A DNA stretch of 64,000 bases from DASWED01 sp036394995 (GCA_036394995.1 DASWED010000060.1:1-64000); one strand, 5' to 3'; shown: positions 6,967 to 15,793, counted from the first letter of the stretch. Translations and numbers: made by a program. Notes: generated by a model from the letters alone, not told the origin.

Positions 6967-9414
6967 ATGGCGCAGGTGAAGGAGCGCTACGTCGGCGGCG
7001 GGGTCCTTCGCAAGGAGGATCCCGAGCTGATCACCGGGCAGGCCCGGTACATCGACGACATGACCCTGCCCGGCATGGTGTGGATGGCGGTGGTCCGGAG
7101 CCCGTTCGCCCATGCCCGGATCACCGGGTTCGACGCGGACGCGGCGAAGGGCATGCCCGGCGTCCTGGCCGTGTGGTCTGGCGAGGACCTCGCCTCCGAG
7201 TGGATCGGAGGCCTGCCGTGCGCCTGGCCGGTGACCGAGGACATCAAGATTCCCACGCACTGGCCGGTGACCAAGGACGTCGTGCACCACGCCGGCGAGG
7301 CCGTGGGCGTGGTGGTGGCCGAGACCAGGGAACAGGCCCTCGACGCCGCCGAGGCCGTGAACGTGGACTACGAGCCACTGCCGGTGGTCCTGGACATGGA
7401 GGAGGCCGCGAAGGACGGCGCGCCACTCGTCCACGACGAGCTCGGGACGAACCGCAGCTACACCTGGACCCTGTCGAACGGCGAGGTGGACCGGGTGTTC
7501 TCCGACGCCCCGGTGGTGGTGAAGGAGCGGTACTACCACCCCCGGTTGATCCCGAACGCCATCGAGCCTCGCGGGGTGCTGGTCCAGCCGGTCGCGTCCC
7601 AGGGCGAGTACACGATCTGGTCGGCCACCCAGATCCCGCACGTCCTGCGGGTGACGCTGGCCGCGTTCGTGCTGGGGATCCCGGAGTCGAAGCTCCGGAT
7701 CATCGCGCCGGAGGTGGGCGGCGGGTTCGGCTCGAAGCTGAACGTGTACGCGGAGGAGGCCGCGACGGTGGCCGCGGCCAAGCGGCTGGGGCGGCCGGTG
7801 AAGTGGATCGAGGAGCGCTCGGAGGCCTACATGGCCACGATCCACGGCCGCGACGTGATCCAGGACATGGAGCTGGCGGCCACCGAGGAGGGGAAGCTGC
7901 TGGGGGTCCGGGCGACGCTGCTGGCCGACATGGGGGCGTACCTCCAGCTGGTCACGCCGGGGATCCCCATCCTCGGCGCGTTCCTGTACATGGGGGTGTA
8001 CGACGCCGAGGTCTACCACTTCGAGTGCACCGGCGTGTTCACGAACAAGACCCCCACCGACGCGTATCGCGGCGCCGGTCGGCCGGAGGCCACGTACGCC
8101 ATCGAACGAGCCATCGACGCCCTCGGCCGCAAGGTGGGCAAGGACGCCGTGGAGATCCGCCGGCTGAACTTCATCCCGGCCTTCTCGGAGGCCCGGCCCG
8201 TGGCGTCCGGGTTGTCGTTCGACTCCGGGGACTACGAGGGGACGCTGGCGAGGGCCCTCGAGCTGGTCGGGTACGAGGACCTGCGGAAGGACCAGGCCGA
8301 GCGGCGCGAGCGGGGCGACGCGGTGCAGCTGGGCATCGGGCTGTCCACGTACATCGAGATGTGCGGGCTGGCGCCGTCGCAGGTCCTGGGCTCGCTCCGG
8401 TACGCCGCCGGGGGGTGGGACGCGGCGACCATCCGCGTGCTCCCCACCGGGAAGGTGATGGTGTCCACGGGCACATCGCCGCACGGCCAGGGCCACGTGA
8501 CCTCCTGGTCGCAGATCGTGGCCGACGCGCTGGGGGTCTCGTTCGAGGACGTGGAGGTCCAGCACGGCGACACCGCGGTCTCGCCGCTGGGGATGGACAC
8601 GTACGGCAGCCGGTCCCTCTCGGTGGGCGGGGTGGCCCTGCACCACGCCACCCAGAAGATCGTCGAGAAGGCCCGGACCATCGCGGCGCACACGCTGGAG
8701 GTGGCGCCCGAGGACCTCGACTACGAGGCCGGGACGTTCACGGTGAAGGGCGCGCCGGACAAGGCCAAGACCATCCCGGAGATCGCGTTCGCGGCGTGGA
8801 CCGCGCACGCGCTGCCCCCGGACGTGGAGCCCATGCTCGAGGCCACCCACGTGTTCGACCCGCCGAACTTCACGTTCCCGTCGGGCGCGCACGTGGCGGT
8901 GGTGGAGGTGGACACCGAGACCGGCGATGTCAGGGTGGCGAAGTACGTCGCGGTGGACGACTGCGGCACGGTCATCAACCCGATGATCGTGGAGGGGCAG
9001 GTCCACGGCGGCGTGGCCCAGGGGATCGCCGAGGCCCTGTACGAGGAGGCCTCCTACGACGAGAACGGCACCCTCCTCACCAGCTCGATGGCGAACTACG
9101 CGGTCCCCTCGGCCGCCGAGCTGCCGTCGTTCCTGCTGGACCGGACCGAGACCCCCTCGACCACGAACGAGCTGGGCGTGAAGGGCATCGGCGAGGCCGG
9201 GACCATCGCCGCGCCGCCGGCGGTGATGAACGCGGTGGTCGACGCGCTGTCGCCGTTCGGGATCACCGACCTGGGGATGCCGGCCACGCCGGAACGGGTG
9301 TGGCGGGCCATCCACGGCGGCGGGGGCGCCGGCGCGGCGGAACGGGCGGAGGCGCCCGGCGCCGGCAGCGGCGTGGGTTCGGCGGAAGCAGAGCGGGAAG
9401 GAGGCGACCGATGA
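6967..9414 (+). CDS. Form II CODH-type (xanthine dehydrogenase family) molybdenum-binding subunit
   Basis: This 815-residue molybdopterin subunit carries the form II loop AYRGAGR at 366-372 instead of the form I AYxCSFR, so the Cu-binding cysteine is absent. GGGFGSK (251-257), HGQGH (506-510) and GIGEAG (740-745, catalytic Glu743) are intact, so it should be an active hydroxylase. Whether form II enzymes oxidise CO is debated. Aldehydes, purines or other small substrates are equally possible. A strong Shine-Dalgarno sequence (AAGGAGG) about 10 bases upstream supports the ATG at 6967. The C-terminus is a Gly/Ala/Glu-rich tail. The stop overlaps the start of the FAD subunit (ATGA), which implies coupled translation. 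Confidence 0.9.
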   Translation: MAQVKERYVGGGVLRKEDPELITGQARYIDDMTLPGMVWMAVVRSPFAHARITGFDADAAKGMPGVLAVWSGEDLASEWIGGLPCAWPVTEDIKIPTHWPVTKDVVHHAGEAVGVVVAETREQALDAAEAVNVDYEPLPVVLDMEEAAKDGAPLVHDELGTNRSYTWTLSNGEVDRVFSDAPVVVKERYYHPRLIPNAIEPRGVLVQPVASQGEYTIWSATQIPHVLRVTLAAFVLGIPESKLRIIAPEVGGGFGSKLNVYAEEAATVAAAKRLGRPVKWIEERSEAYMATIHGRDVIQDMELAATEEGKLLGVRATLLADMGAYLQLVTPGIPILGAFLYMGVYDAEVYHFECTGVFTNKTPTDAYRGAGRPEATYAIERAIDALGRKVGKDAVEIRRLNFIPAFSEARPVASGLSFDSGDYEGTLARALELVGYEDLRKDQAERRERGDAVQLGIGLSTYIEMCGLAPSQVLGSLRYAAGGWDAATIRVLPTGKVMVSTGTSPHGQGHVTSWSQIVADALGVSFEDVEVQHGDTAVSPLGMDTYGSRSLSVGGVALHHATQKIVEKARTIAAHTLEVAPEDLDYEAGTFTVKGAPDKAKTIPEIAFAAWTAHALPPDVEPMLEATHVFDPPNFTFPSGAHVAVVEVDTETGDVRVAKYVAVDDCGTVINPMIVEGQVHGGVAQGIAEALYEEASYDENGTLLTSSMANYAVPSAAELPSFLLDRTETPSTTNELGVKGIGEAGTIAAPPAVMNAVVDALSPFGITDLGMPATPERVWRAIHGGGGAGAAERAEAPGAGSGVGSAEAEREGGDR

Positions 9415-10253
9415 TCCCGGCGGCGTTCGAGTACGAGCGGGCGGAGTCCGTGGACGGCGCCATCTCGCTCCTGCAGCAGCACGGCGAGGACGCGAAGCTC
9501 CTGGCCGGAGGCCACTCGCTGCTCCCGCTGATGAAGCTCCGGCTGGCCCGGCCCTCCGTCCTGGTGGACATCGGGCGGCTGTCGGACCTGTCCTACGTCC
9601 GCGACGCCGGCGACCACGTGGCCATCGGCGCGCTGACCCGGCACCACGACGTGGCCACGAGCGACGTGCTGGCGTCGGCGAATCCGCTGGTGTCGTACGC
9701 GGCCGGGCAGGTGGGCGACCCCCAGGTCCGGCACGTGGGGACCATCGGGGGCTCGGTGGCCCACGGCGACCCGGCCTCGGACCTCCCGACGGTGCTGCTG
9801 GCGCTCGACGCCACCCTCGTGGCGAAGGGCCCGGGCGGCGAACGAGAGATCGCGGCGGCTGAGTTCTTCAGCGGGCTGTTCGAGACCGCGCTTGACCCCG
9901 ACGAGGTGCTCACGGAGATCCGCGTGCCGAAGCTGGACGGCGCGGGGTGGTCGTATCAGAAGTTCCACCGGCGGGCCCAGGACTGGGCCATCGTCGGCGT
10001 GGCGGCGGTGGTCACCAAGTCCAGCGGCGGATTCTCGCGGGCGTCCGTGGCCCTGACGAACATGGGCGAGGCGCCGATGCGGGCCAACGAGGTGGAGCGG
10101 CTGCTGCTGGAGACGGGCGACGTGAGCGCCGCGTCCGAGGCTGCCGACGCCGGCACGAACCCCACCTCGGACACCTTCTCGAGCGGAGAGTTCCGCCGTC
10201 ACCTGGCCAAGGTCCTGACCCGCCGGGCGGTCGAGGAGGCCGGATCGAGGTAG
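9411..10253 (+). CDS. Form II CODH-type FAD-binding subunit
   Basis: This 280-residue FAD subunit is a paralog of the CoxM at 5193-6059. FAD motifs are AGGHSLLP at 32-39 and TIGGSVAHGDPASD near 111-124; the C-terminal domain ends in RRHLAKVLTRRAVEEA. The ATG is inside the ATGA overlap with the large-subunit stop, and AAGGAGGCGACCG precedes it, so the start is firm. It completes the S-L-M operon, and coxD follows 31 bases later. It should pass electrons from the iron-sulfur subunit to a respiratory acceptor. Confidence 0.9.
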   Translation: MIPAAFEYERAESVDGAISLLQQHGEDAKLLAGGHSLLPLMKLRLARPSVLVDIGRLSDLSYVRDAGDHVAIGALTRHHDVATSDVLASANPLVSYAAGQVGDPQVRHVGTIGGSVAHGDPASDLPTVLLALDATLVAKGPGGEREIAAAEFFSGLFETALDPDEVLTEIRVPKLDGAGWSYQKFHRRAQDWAIVGVAAVVTKSSGGFSRASVALTNMGEAPMRANEVERLLLETGDVSAASEAADAGTNPTSDTFSSGEFRRHLAKVLTRRAVEEAGSR

Positions 10254-10271
10254 GTCAGCTCCCGCTCGACG

Positions 10272-10277
10272 TACGAT
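10272..10277 (+). promoter_or_regulatory. Predicted -10 box for leaderless coxD transcript
   Basis: TACGAT ends 7 bases before the GTG of coxD, and no Shine-Dalgarno sequence fits in between. The spacing predicts transcription starting at or next to the start codon. coxD may therefore have its own leaderless transcript as well as read-through from the hydroxylase operon. Confidence 0.35.
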
Positions 10278-10284
10278 CGCTGGA

Positions 10285-11175
10285 GTGAGGACCACGGAGA
10301 CGCCGTTCTCGTCGGCCGCGGACGTGCAGGAGGCCCTGCGCGCGCACGACTACCTGGCCGACCGGGGGCTGGCCACGGCCATCCACCTGGCGCTGTCGCT
10401 CGACCGGCCGCTGCTGCTGGAGGGCGAGGCCGGGGTGGGCAAGACCGAGGTCGCGAAGGTCCTGTCGACGGTGCTGGGCCGCCGGCTGATCCGCCTGCAG
10501 TGCTACGAGGGGATCGACGCCTCGCAGGCCCTGTACGAATGGAACTACTCCCGCCAGCTCATCGCGGTCCGCGCGCTGCAGGCGGTGGAGTCCACCGACG
10601 CGGTGGTCCACGACCTGTTCGGGCCGGAGTTCCTGGTGGAACGGCCGCTGCTGGCCGCCATCCGGGCCGGTTCCCGGGCCGTGCTCCTGGTCGACGAGCT
10701 GGACCGGGCCGACGACGAGTTCGAGGCGTTCCTGCTCGAGGTGCTCTCGGAGTTCGCCGTGACCATCCCGGAGATCGGGCCGGTGACGGCGGAGCAGCCC
10801 CCGGCCGTGGTGGTGACGTCGAACCGGACCCGCGAGCTGCACGACGCGCTGAAGCGGCGGTGCCTGTACCACTGGATCGACCACCCTACGATCGAGCGCG
10901 AGGTGGAGATCGTCCGGGTCCGCGCGCCGGAGGTGGCGGAGTCGCTGGCCCGGCAGGTGGCGGAGGCGGTGGCCCGGCTCCGGGCGCTGGACGTGGCCAA
11001 GCGGCCCGGGGTGGCCGAGACGATCGACTGGGCCCATGCGCTGGCGTTCCTCGGGGTGGACCGGCTGGACGAGGAGTCGGCCGCGGACACGCTGGGAGCA
11101 GTGCTGAAGGACCACGAGGACCTCGAGCTGGCCCGGGGCCGGCTGTCCGAGGTCGTGGCCGACGCCGCGGGCTGA
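10285..11175 (+). CDS. coxD: MoxR/CoxD-type AAA+ ATPase
   Basis: This 296-residue MoxR-family AAA+ ATPase is likely the maturation ATPase of the CODH cluster. CoxD is known to be needed for building the Mo-S-Cu centre of CO dehydrogenase. The Walker A motif GEAGVGKT is at 47-54 and Walker B VLLVDELDRADDEFE at 133-147. The MoxR-type hallmark PAVVVTSNRTRELHDALKRRCLYHWIDHP follows at about 168-196. The GTG start has no clear Shine-Dalgarno sequence and a -10 box lies 7 bases upstream. It is followed after 9 bases by the VWA protein CoxE, the classical MoxR-VWA pair. It could serve both the form I and form II enzymes. Confidence 0.88.
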   Translation: MRTTETPFSSAADVQEALRAHDYLADRGLATAIHLALSLDRPLLLEGEAGVGKTEVAKVLSTVLGRRLIRLQCYEGIDASQALYEWNYSRQLIAVRALQAVESTDAVVHDLFGPEFLVERPLLAAIRAGSRAVLLVDELDRADDEFEAFLLEVLSEFAVTIPEIGPVTAEQPPAVVVTSNRTRELHDALKRRCLYHWIDHPTIEREVEIVRVRAPEVAESLARQVAEAVARLRALDVAKRPGVAETIDWAHALAFLGVDRLDEESAADTLGAVLKDHEDLELARGRLSEVVADAAG

Positions 11176-11184
11176 GCCGGGCAG

Positions 11185-12369
11185 GTGGCGGGGGTCGCGA
11201 CCGTTCCCGAGGACGTCATTCGGCGGCTGGTGGGCTTCGGCCGGTACCTGCGCCGGAGCGGGTTCCCCGTGGGGCCGGGGCGGGTCCTCCAGTTCTGCCG
11301 GGCGGCCGCGGCGCTGGACCCGTTCGACCGGGTGGACCTGTACTGGGCCGGCCGGGCCACGCTGATCTCACGCCACGACCTCATCGAACCGTTCGACGCG
11401 GCGTTCGAGGCGTACTTCGGGCGGAGAGGGGGCGTCCCGCTCGGGGAGGCGGGGGAGGAGGACCGGCCGGGGGTGGTGGTCGGGAGGGAGGATCGGGAAC
11501 GGCGTTCCCTCGACGAACCGGAGCCCCCGATCGCGCTGCCGTCCCAGCGGTGGAGGCCGATCGCCGACACCGAGGAGGCGGAGGAGGAGCAGGCGGCGAT
11601 CCGGATCGTCGCGGCCGACACCGCGGTGGACCGTTCGAAGTCGTTCGAGGAGCAGAGCGAGGAGGAGCGGCGCGAGACCGCCGCGCTGATCCGCCAGCTG
11701 AAGGTGCACACGCCCCGGCGCCACTCGCGGCGCCTCGCTCCTTCGCGCAAGGGCCCGAGGTTCGACCTCCCCCGGACGCTCCGGAGGTCCCTGCGGACCG
11801 AGGGCGAGCCGTTCCGCCGGTCCTGGCGGTCCCGCACCACTCGCCTCCGGCCGCTGGTCCTGATCCTCGACGTGAGCGGGTCGATGGCGCCGTACTCGCG
11901 GGCCCTGCTCCAGTTCGCCTACGCGGCGATGGCGGCCGGCTCGCGGGTGGAGGTGTTCTGCTTCGGGACGGAGCTCACGCGGGTGTCGCGCACGCTCCGC
12001 ACCCGCGACCCCGACCGGGCCCTGAAGGAGATCGGACGACTCGTGCACGACTGGGAGGGTGGGACCCGGATCGGCGAGTCCCTGAAGGCGCTGCTGGACG
12101 GATGGAGCCAGCGGGCGGCGCTCCGGGGCTCGGTCGTCGTGCTGTGCTCCGACGGCCTGGAGCGCGGGGATCCCGACGTGCTGCGTTCGCAGATGGAGCG
12201 ACTGGGCCGCCTGGCCCACCGGGTGGTGTGGGTGAATCCGCTGAAGGGCAGCCCCCGGTACGAGCCCCTGGCCCGGGGCATGGCCGCCGCCCTCCCGCAC
12301 ATCGACGAGTTCCTCCCCGGGCACAACCTCACCAGCCTCGAGCACCTCGGCCGCATCCTGTCCCGCTGA
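11185..12369 (+). CDS. coxE: CoxE-type von Willebrand factor A domain protein
   Basis: This 394-residue protein pairs with the preceding MoxR ATPase. The N-terminal half is helical, with an acidic low-complexity stretch at about 85-170. The C-terminal VWA domain begins near 222 with LVLILDVSGSMAPYS, whose MIDAS residues D229-x-S231-x-S233 are intact, and includes VVVLCSDGLERGDPDVL and GTRIGESLKALLD. CoxE and CoxD together are proposed to mature or activate CODH. The GTG start lies 9 bases after coxD, so the two are in one operon. The protein ends 44 bases before the small basic protein gene. Confidence 0.87.
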   Translation: MAGVATVPEDVIRRLVGFGRYLRRSGFPVGPGRVLQFCRAAAALDPFDRVDLYWAGRATLISRHDLIEPFDAAFEAYFGRRGGVPLGEAGEEDRPGVVVGREDRERRSLDEPEPPIALPSQRWRPIADTEEAEEEQAAIRIVAADTAVDRSKSFEEQSEEERRETAALIRQLKVHTPRRHSRRLAPSRKGPRFDLPRTLRRSLRTEGEPFRRSWRSRTTRLRPLVLILDVSGSMAPYSRALLQFAYAAMAAGSRVEVFCFGTELTRVSRTLRTRDPDRALKEIGRLVHDWEGGTRIGESLKALLDGWSQRAALRGSVVVLCSDGLERGDPDVLRSQMERLGRLAHRVVWVNPLKGSPRYEPLARGMAAALPHIDEFLPGHNLTSLEHLGRILSR

Positions 12370-12385
12370 GGGCGGCCCTGGGCAA

Positions 12386-12391
12386 TACAAT
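12386..12391 (+). promoter_or_regulatory. Predicted -10 box upstream of small basic protein gene
   Basis: TACAAT matches the -10 consensus well and lies 22 bases before the ATG at 12414, leaving room for the GAGGAGG ribosome binding site. No convincing -35 is seen. It would separate the 43-residue gene from the coxDE operon. Confidence 0.4.
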
Positions 12392-12413
12392 CGGGCCGGC
12401 ACCCGAGGAGGCG

Positions 12414-12545
12414 ATGGCCGTGGCGAACAAGGACAAGGGTTCCGAGAAGGGCCAGAAGAAGAAGGCCCAGCACAACCTCAAGGAGAAACGGGCCGCGAAG
12501 AAACAGAAGAAGGGGTCCACCTCCGGCTCCGTGTCGGGCATCTGA
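12414..12545 (+). CDS. Small, very basic protein (43 residues)
   Basis: This short gene encodes MAVANKDKGSEKG at the N-terminus, then KKKAQHNLKEKRAAKKQKK, and a Ser/Gly tail ending SVSGI. About 12 of 43 residues are lysine, with almost no hydrophobic core, so it should be disordered and could bind nucleic acid or ribosomes. A strong Shine-Dalgarno sequence (GAGGAGG) ends 3 bases before the ATG, and a -10 box (TACAAT) lies 22 bases upstream, so it looks like a real, separately expressed gene. I recall similar short lysine-rich hypothetical proteins in actinobacteria but know no function. The dehydratase gene starts 4 bases after its stop, so the two probably share a transcript. Confidence 0.6.
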   Translation: MAVANKDKGSEKGQKKKAQHNLKEKRAAKKQKKGSTSGSVSGI

Positions 12546-12549
12546 TCTG

Positions 12550-13563
12550 GTGACGGACGCTGCTGCGCGGGAGCCGGCCTCCGGGTCCGCCGGCCTGGAC
12601 CTCGGTCGGATCCGCGCTGCGGCCCGACGCCTGGGCGGCGTCGCGCACGCCACGCCGGTCATGCGTTCCTCCTCGCTGGACGACGCCGCGGGAGCGCGGG
12701 TCCTGCTGAAGATGGAGTCGTTCCAGCGGACCGGCTCGTTCAAGTTCCGTGGCGCGTACAACCGCATCTCGCAGCTCACCCCCGCCGAACGCAAGCGCGG
12801 TGTGGCCGCCTGTTCGTCCGGGAACCACGCCCAGGCCGTGGCGCTCGCGGCCTCGCTGGTGGGGAGCACGGCGGTCATCGTGATGCCGGTGGACGCGCCA
12901 CCGGAGAAGCTCGACGCCACGCGGTCCTACGGCGCGGAGGTCGTGACGTACGACCGGTATCGGGAGGACCGGGACGAGGTCGCCGCCGCGCTCGCGGCCG
13001 ACCGCGACCTGGTCATGGTCCCGCCCTACGACGACCTGGAGATCATGGCCGGCCAGGGCACCGCGACCCTCGAGCTGGTGGCGAACGCCGGCCCCGTGGA
13101 CGTGCTGGTGGTCCCGGTGAGCGGGGGTGGCCTGATCGCTGGCTCGGCCACGGCGGTGAAGGGGTCCTACCCGGCCACGCGCGTGGTCGGGGTGGAGCCG
13201 GCGGCCGGCGACGACACCCGGCAATCGTTCGAGGCCGGTCGCCGGATCAGGCTGGCCGAGATCCCCCGCACCATCGCCGACGGCCTCCAGGTGCCCACTC
13301 CGGGCGAGCTGACGTTCGAGATCAACCGCGATCTCGTCGACGGGATCGAGACCGTCACGGACGACGAGCTCGTGGCAGCCATGGCGTTCCTGTTCGAACG
13401 GCTGAAGGTGGTCGTGGAACCGAGCGGCGCAGCCGGAGTCGCCGCGCTCCTGGCGGGCCGGATCGCCGAGGTGGAGGGCAATCGCGTCGGCGTCGTCGTC
13501 TCCGGCGGCAATGTCTCGGCCGAACGCTTCGCCCGGCTGGTGGGGTCGCGTTCGGGGAGCTGA
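12550..13563 (+). CDS. PLP-dependent threonine/serine dehydratase
   Basis: This 337-residue fold-type II PLP enzyme deaminates L-threonine (and serine) to 2-oxobutanoate (pyruvate). The PLP lysine is K65 in TGSFKFRGAY. CSSGNHAQAVALAA (near 95-108) is the substrate loop and VVPVSGGGLIAGSA (near 180-193) the phosphate-binding glycine loop. It ends after the catalytic domain and lacks the C-terminal ACT-like regulatory domain of long IlvA. It therefore resembles short catabolic or unregulated dehydratases, or possibly serine racemase. The GTG start is 4 bases after the stop of the small basic protein. Confidence 0.88.
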   Translation: MTDAAAREPASGSAGLDLGRIRAAARRLGGVAHATPVMRSSSLDDAAGARVLLKMESFQRTGSFKFRGAYNRISQLTPAERKRGVAACSSGNHAQAVALAASLVGSTAVIVMPVDAPPEKLDATRSYGAEVVTYDRYREDRDEVAAALAADRDLVMVPPYDDLEIMAGQGTATLELVANAGPVDVLVVPVSGGGLIAGSATAVKGSYPATRVVGVEPAAGDDTRQSFEAGRRIRLAEIPRTIADGLQVPTPGELTFEINRDLVDGIETVTDDELVAAMAFLFERLKVVVEPSGAAGVAALLAGRIAEVEGNRVGVVVSGGNVSAERFARLVGSRSGS

Positions 13564-13663
13564 TCGCCGTGCTTGGGTTCCTGGCCGGTCGCCCAGCCGG
13601 CCGGTACCCTCGGTGCGCCCGGATCGAACCGAAAGGTTTGGGACCGCCCCGACCGAAACAAGG

Positions 13664-15127
13664 ATGGGAATGCGCGAGGACGTCGTTTCGAGGCCGCAGG
13701 TGCCCTGGGGGGTCCCGGTCGGGATCGTCCTCGGGGCCGCCATGCTGGTGCTCATCGCCGCCGTGGCGAACGGGTCGGTTACGGCCGGCGGCCGGGCGGG
13801 GCGGTGGACGCCCGTGGCCGGGAGCCCGTTCGACCAGCCGCCGGTGTTCCACAGCAGCGACGGCGAGCTCCACGCCACGCTCACCGCGGCGGAGCGGACC
13901 ATCGAGGTGGCCGGCAGCCCGGTGAAGGCCAGGGTCTACAACGGGCTGTTCACCGGCCCGACGCTCGAGGTGCGCCCGGGCGACACGATGTTCATCACAC
14001 TGGTCAACCACCTGGAGGAACCCACGAACCTCCACGTCCACGGGCTCCACGTGTCGCCGGTGAAGCCGGCGGACGACGTGTTCCTGGAGGTGGCGGCCGG
14101 CAAGACGTTCACGTTCCGCATCCACCTTCCCGCGAGCGAGCCGCCCGGCCTGTACTGGTACCACTCGCACATCCACCACATGACCGAGGAGCAGGTGTTC
14201 GGCGGCATGTCGGGGATGATCGTCGTCGACGGCCTGACGAAGCTCCTGCCCCAGGACCTCCGGAGCGTCACCCAGCGGCTGTTCGCGCTGCGGGACATCC
14301 GGGTGGCGAACGGCGAGGTGGTGAAGACCGGGGCGGTGGTGAAGGGGACCACCCGGCTGGTCAACTCGCTGTTCAAGCCGAAGCTGACCATCGCGCCCGG
14401 CGAGACGCAGCTGTGGCGGTTCGCCAACGTCGGGGCCGACATCTTCTACAAGGTCGGGCTGCCCACGCCGAACGGCCCCGTCACGTTCCACGTGGTGGCC
14501 GAGGACGGCCGGCCGGTCTGGAGGGTGTGGAACGCGACCTCGCTGGTGCTCCCGCCGGGCAAGCGGTACGAGGTGCTGGTGAGGGGACCCGCGGCCGGGG
14601 CCTACGAGCTCAAGGCCCAGCCGTACAGCCAGGGCGTGATGAACCAGCGGGGTTCGGTGGCCCTGGCCTCCGTGACCTCGAAGGGACCGAGGCAGACGCC
14701 GAAGGCGCTCCCGACAGGGCTCGTTCCCCCAGAGGACCTCCGCGACGAGACCGTGGCCAAGTCGCTGACGGAGGTGTTCCAGGACGGGTTCACCGGCGGG
14801 TTCACGATCAACGGCAAGACCTTCAGCCCGGACCGCATCGACGTGAGGGCCAAGCTGGGGACCGTCCAGAGGTGGACGCTCGTCAACGGCTCCCCGGAGC
14901 AGCACCCGTTCCACATCCACACCGACTACTTCCAGGTGATCTCGAGGAACGGCGAACCGTTCGAGGCGAACGGCCTCCAGGACACCGTGATCATCCCCAC
15001 CCACGGCTCCGTGGTCATCCTCATCGAGTTCGATGACTTCGTGGGCAAGACCGTGTTCCACTGCCACATCCTGGCCCACGAGGACCACGGGATGATGGCC
15101 ACGATCCAGATCAGCAAGCCCAGCTAG
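13664..15127 (+). CDS. Multicopper oxidase, membrane-anchored or exported
   Basis: This 487-residue three-domain multicopper oxidase has an N-terminal hydrophobic segment at about 17-36 serving as signal peptide or anchor. Copper ligands are visible: HVH at 124-126, HSH at 167-169, HPFHIH at 414-419 and HCHILAHEDHGM at 466-477, the last holding the T1 Cys467, His472 and Met477. The enzyme should oxidise phenols, Cu(I), Fe(II) or Mn(II) with O2 outside the membrane. Its short spacing in domain 1 and the HGM ending resemble copper-resistance or nitrite-reductase-like MCOs more than CotA. The start is ATG at 13664 or 13670. It converges with the small membrane protein gene, overlapping by four bases. 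Confidence 0.88.
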   Translation: MGMREDVVSRPQVPWGVPVGIVLGAAMLVLIAAVANGSVTAGGRAGRWTPVAGSPFDQPPVFHSSDGELHATLTAAERTIEVAGSPVKARVYNGLFTGPTLEVRPGDTMFITLVNHLEEPTNLHVHGLHVSPVKPADDVFLEVAAGKTFTFRIHLPASEPPGLYWYHSHIHHMTEEQVFGGMSGMIVVDGLTKLLPQDLRSVTQRLFALRDIRVANGEVVKTGAVVKGTTRLVNSLFKPKLTIAPGETQLWRFANVGADIFYKVGLPTPNGPVTFHVVAEDGRPVWRVWNATSLVLPPGKRYEVLVRGPAAGAYELKAQPYSQGVMNQRGSVALASVTSKGPRQTPKALPTGLVPPEDLRDETVAKSLTEVFQDGFTGGFTINGKTFSPDRIDVRAKLGTVQRWTLVNGSPEQHPFHIHTDYFQVISRNGEPFEANGLQDTVIIPTHGSVVILIEFDDFVGKTVFHCHILAHEDHGMMATIQISKPS

Positions 15128-15525
15128 TCTGGTTCGGACGTGTCGCGGGGACCGAAGCGGGCGCGAATCGAACGGAGCAGCTCGATCCCCAGGAACCCGG
15201 GCACGGCCACGGCGAACGCCATGAAGGCCCCGCCGGTCAGGGCGTCGCTCAGGAAGTGCGGTCCCTGGCCTCCGAGCGCGAGGTAGAACACCAGCACGAT
15301 CACCAGCAGGCCCACGTACCCGGCGAGCGCCGTCACGAGCAGCAGGCGGACCAGCCGGCCCCAGTCATGCGGATTCACCGGCGGCGCCGAGGCGGGACGG
15401 TGTTCCTGCTTGCCCCGCGCACCCAGCCACAGCGCCACCAGGAACAGCACGTAGGCGAACAGCGTGGGGATCACCACCTGCCCGGCGATGCGGCCTGCCG
15501 TGGCCATCGTCCAGACCGTGGTCAC
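15124..15525 (-). CDS. Small membrane protein, three predicted TM segments
   Basis: This 133-residue hydrophobic protein has predicted membrane helices at about 14-35 (VVIPTLFAYVLFLVALWLG), 58-83 (VRLLLVTALAGYVGLLVIVLVFYLAL) and 92-112. The tail is charged and cytoplasmic (RARFGPRDTSEPD). I recall uncharacterised actinobacterial DUF families of this kind but cannot name one with certainty. The GTG start at 15525 sits directly against a GGAGG, which is too close. The ATG at 15507 is about 15 bases away, so the exact start is open. It follows the 87-residue membrane protein by 4 bases in one small operon. Confidence 0.65.
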   Translation of the reverse strand: MTTVWTMATAGRIAGQVVIPTLFAYVLFLVALWLGARGKQEHRPASAPPVNPHDWGRLVRLLLVTALAGYVGLLVIVLVFYLALGGQGPHFLSDALTGGAFMAFAVAVPGFLGIELLRSIRARFGPRDTSEPD

Positions 15526-15529
15526 CTCC

Positions 15530-15793
15530 TCATCCCCTCAGGAAGAACCGCCATCCCCGGACGAACAGGTGCCACCCCAGCCACAGCCACAGCGAGAACA
15601 GGATCCACCGGCCCGGGTCGGTCCGGGTGACCTTCCGGAGCAGCTCGCTGAGCGAGGGCCAGTCGTCGCCGGGCCGGACCAGCCCGACCGCCTGCCATGC
15701 CAACAGCGCCCCCACGATCACCGCGTAGCCGACGAGGGCGATCATCCGCCGCCGTCCCCCCGCTCGTGGTTGGGTCCCCGGTTCCGGATCCAT
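15530..15793 (-). CDS. Small membrane protein (87 residues)
   Basis: This small protein has a short charged N-terminus (MDPEPGTQPRAGGRRR) followed by two predicted membrane helices (IALVGYAVIVGALLAWQAVGL and ILFSLWLWLGWHLFVRGW). The start at 15793 is well supported by AGGAGGTG just upstream. Its stop is 4 bases from the next small membrane protein, so the two are expected to be cotranscribed and may work as a pair. Aromatic Trp residues cluster at the second helix. No function is recognised. Confidence 0.65.
   Translation of the reverse strand: MDPEPGTQPRAGGRRRMIALVGYAVIVGALLAWQAVGLVRPGDDWPSLSELLRKVTRTDPGRWILFSLWLWLGWHLFVRGWRFFLRG

Noticed and set aside
10500..12545. Very long open frame across coxD and coxE in another phase
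   Set aside because: High-GC shadow frame full of Arg/Gly/Pro. The coxD and coxE frames carry Walker and MIDAS motifs and normal codon pattern. Only its last 43 codons (12414-12545) are a real small gene.
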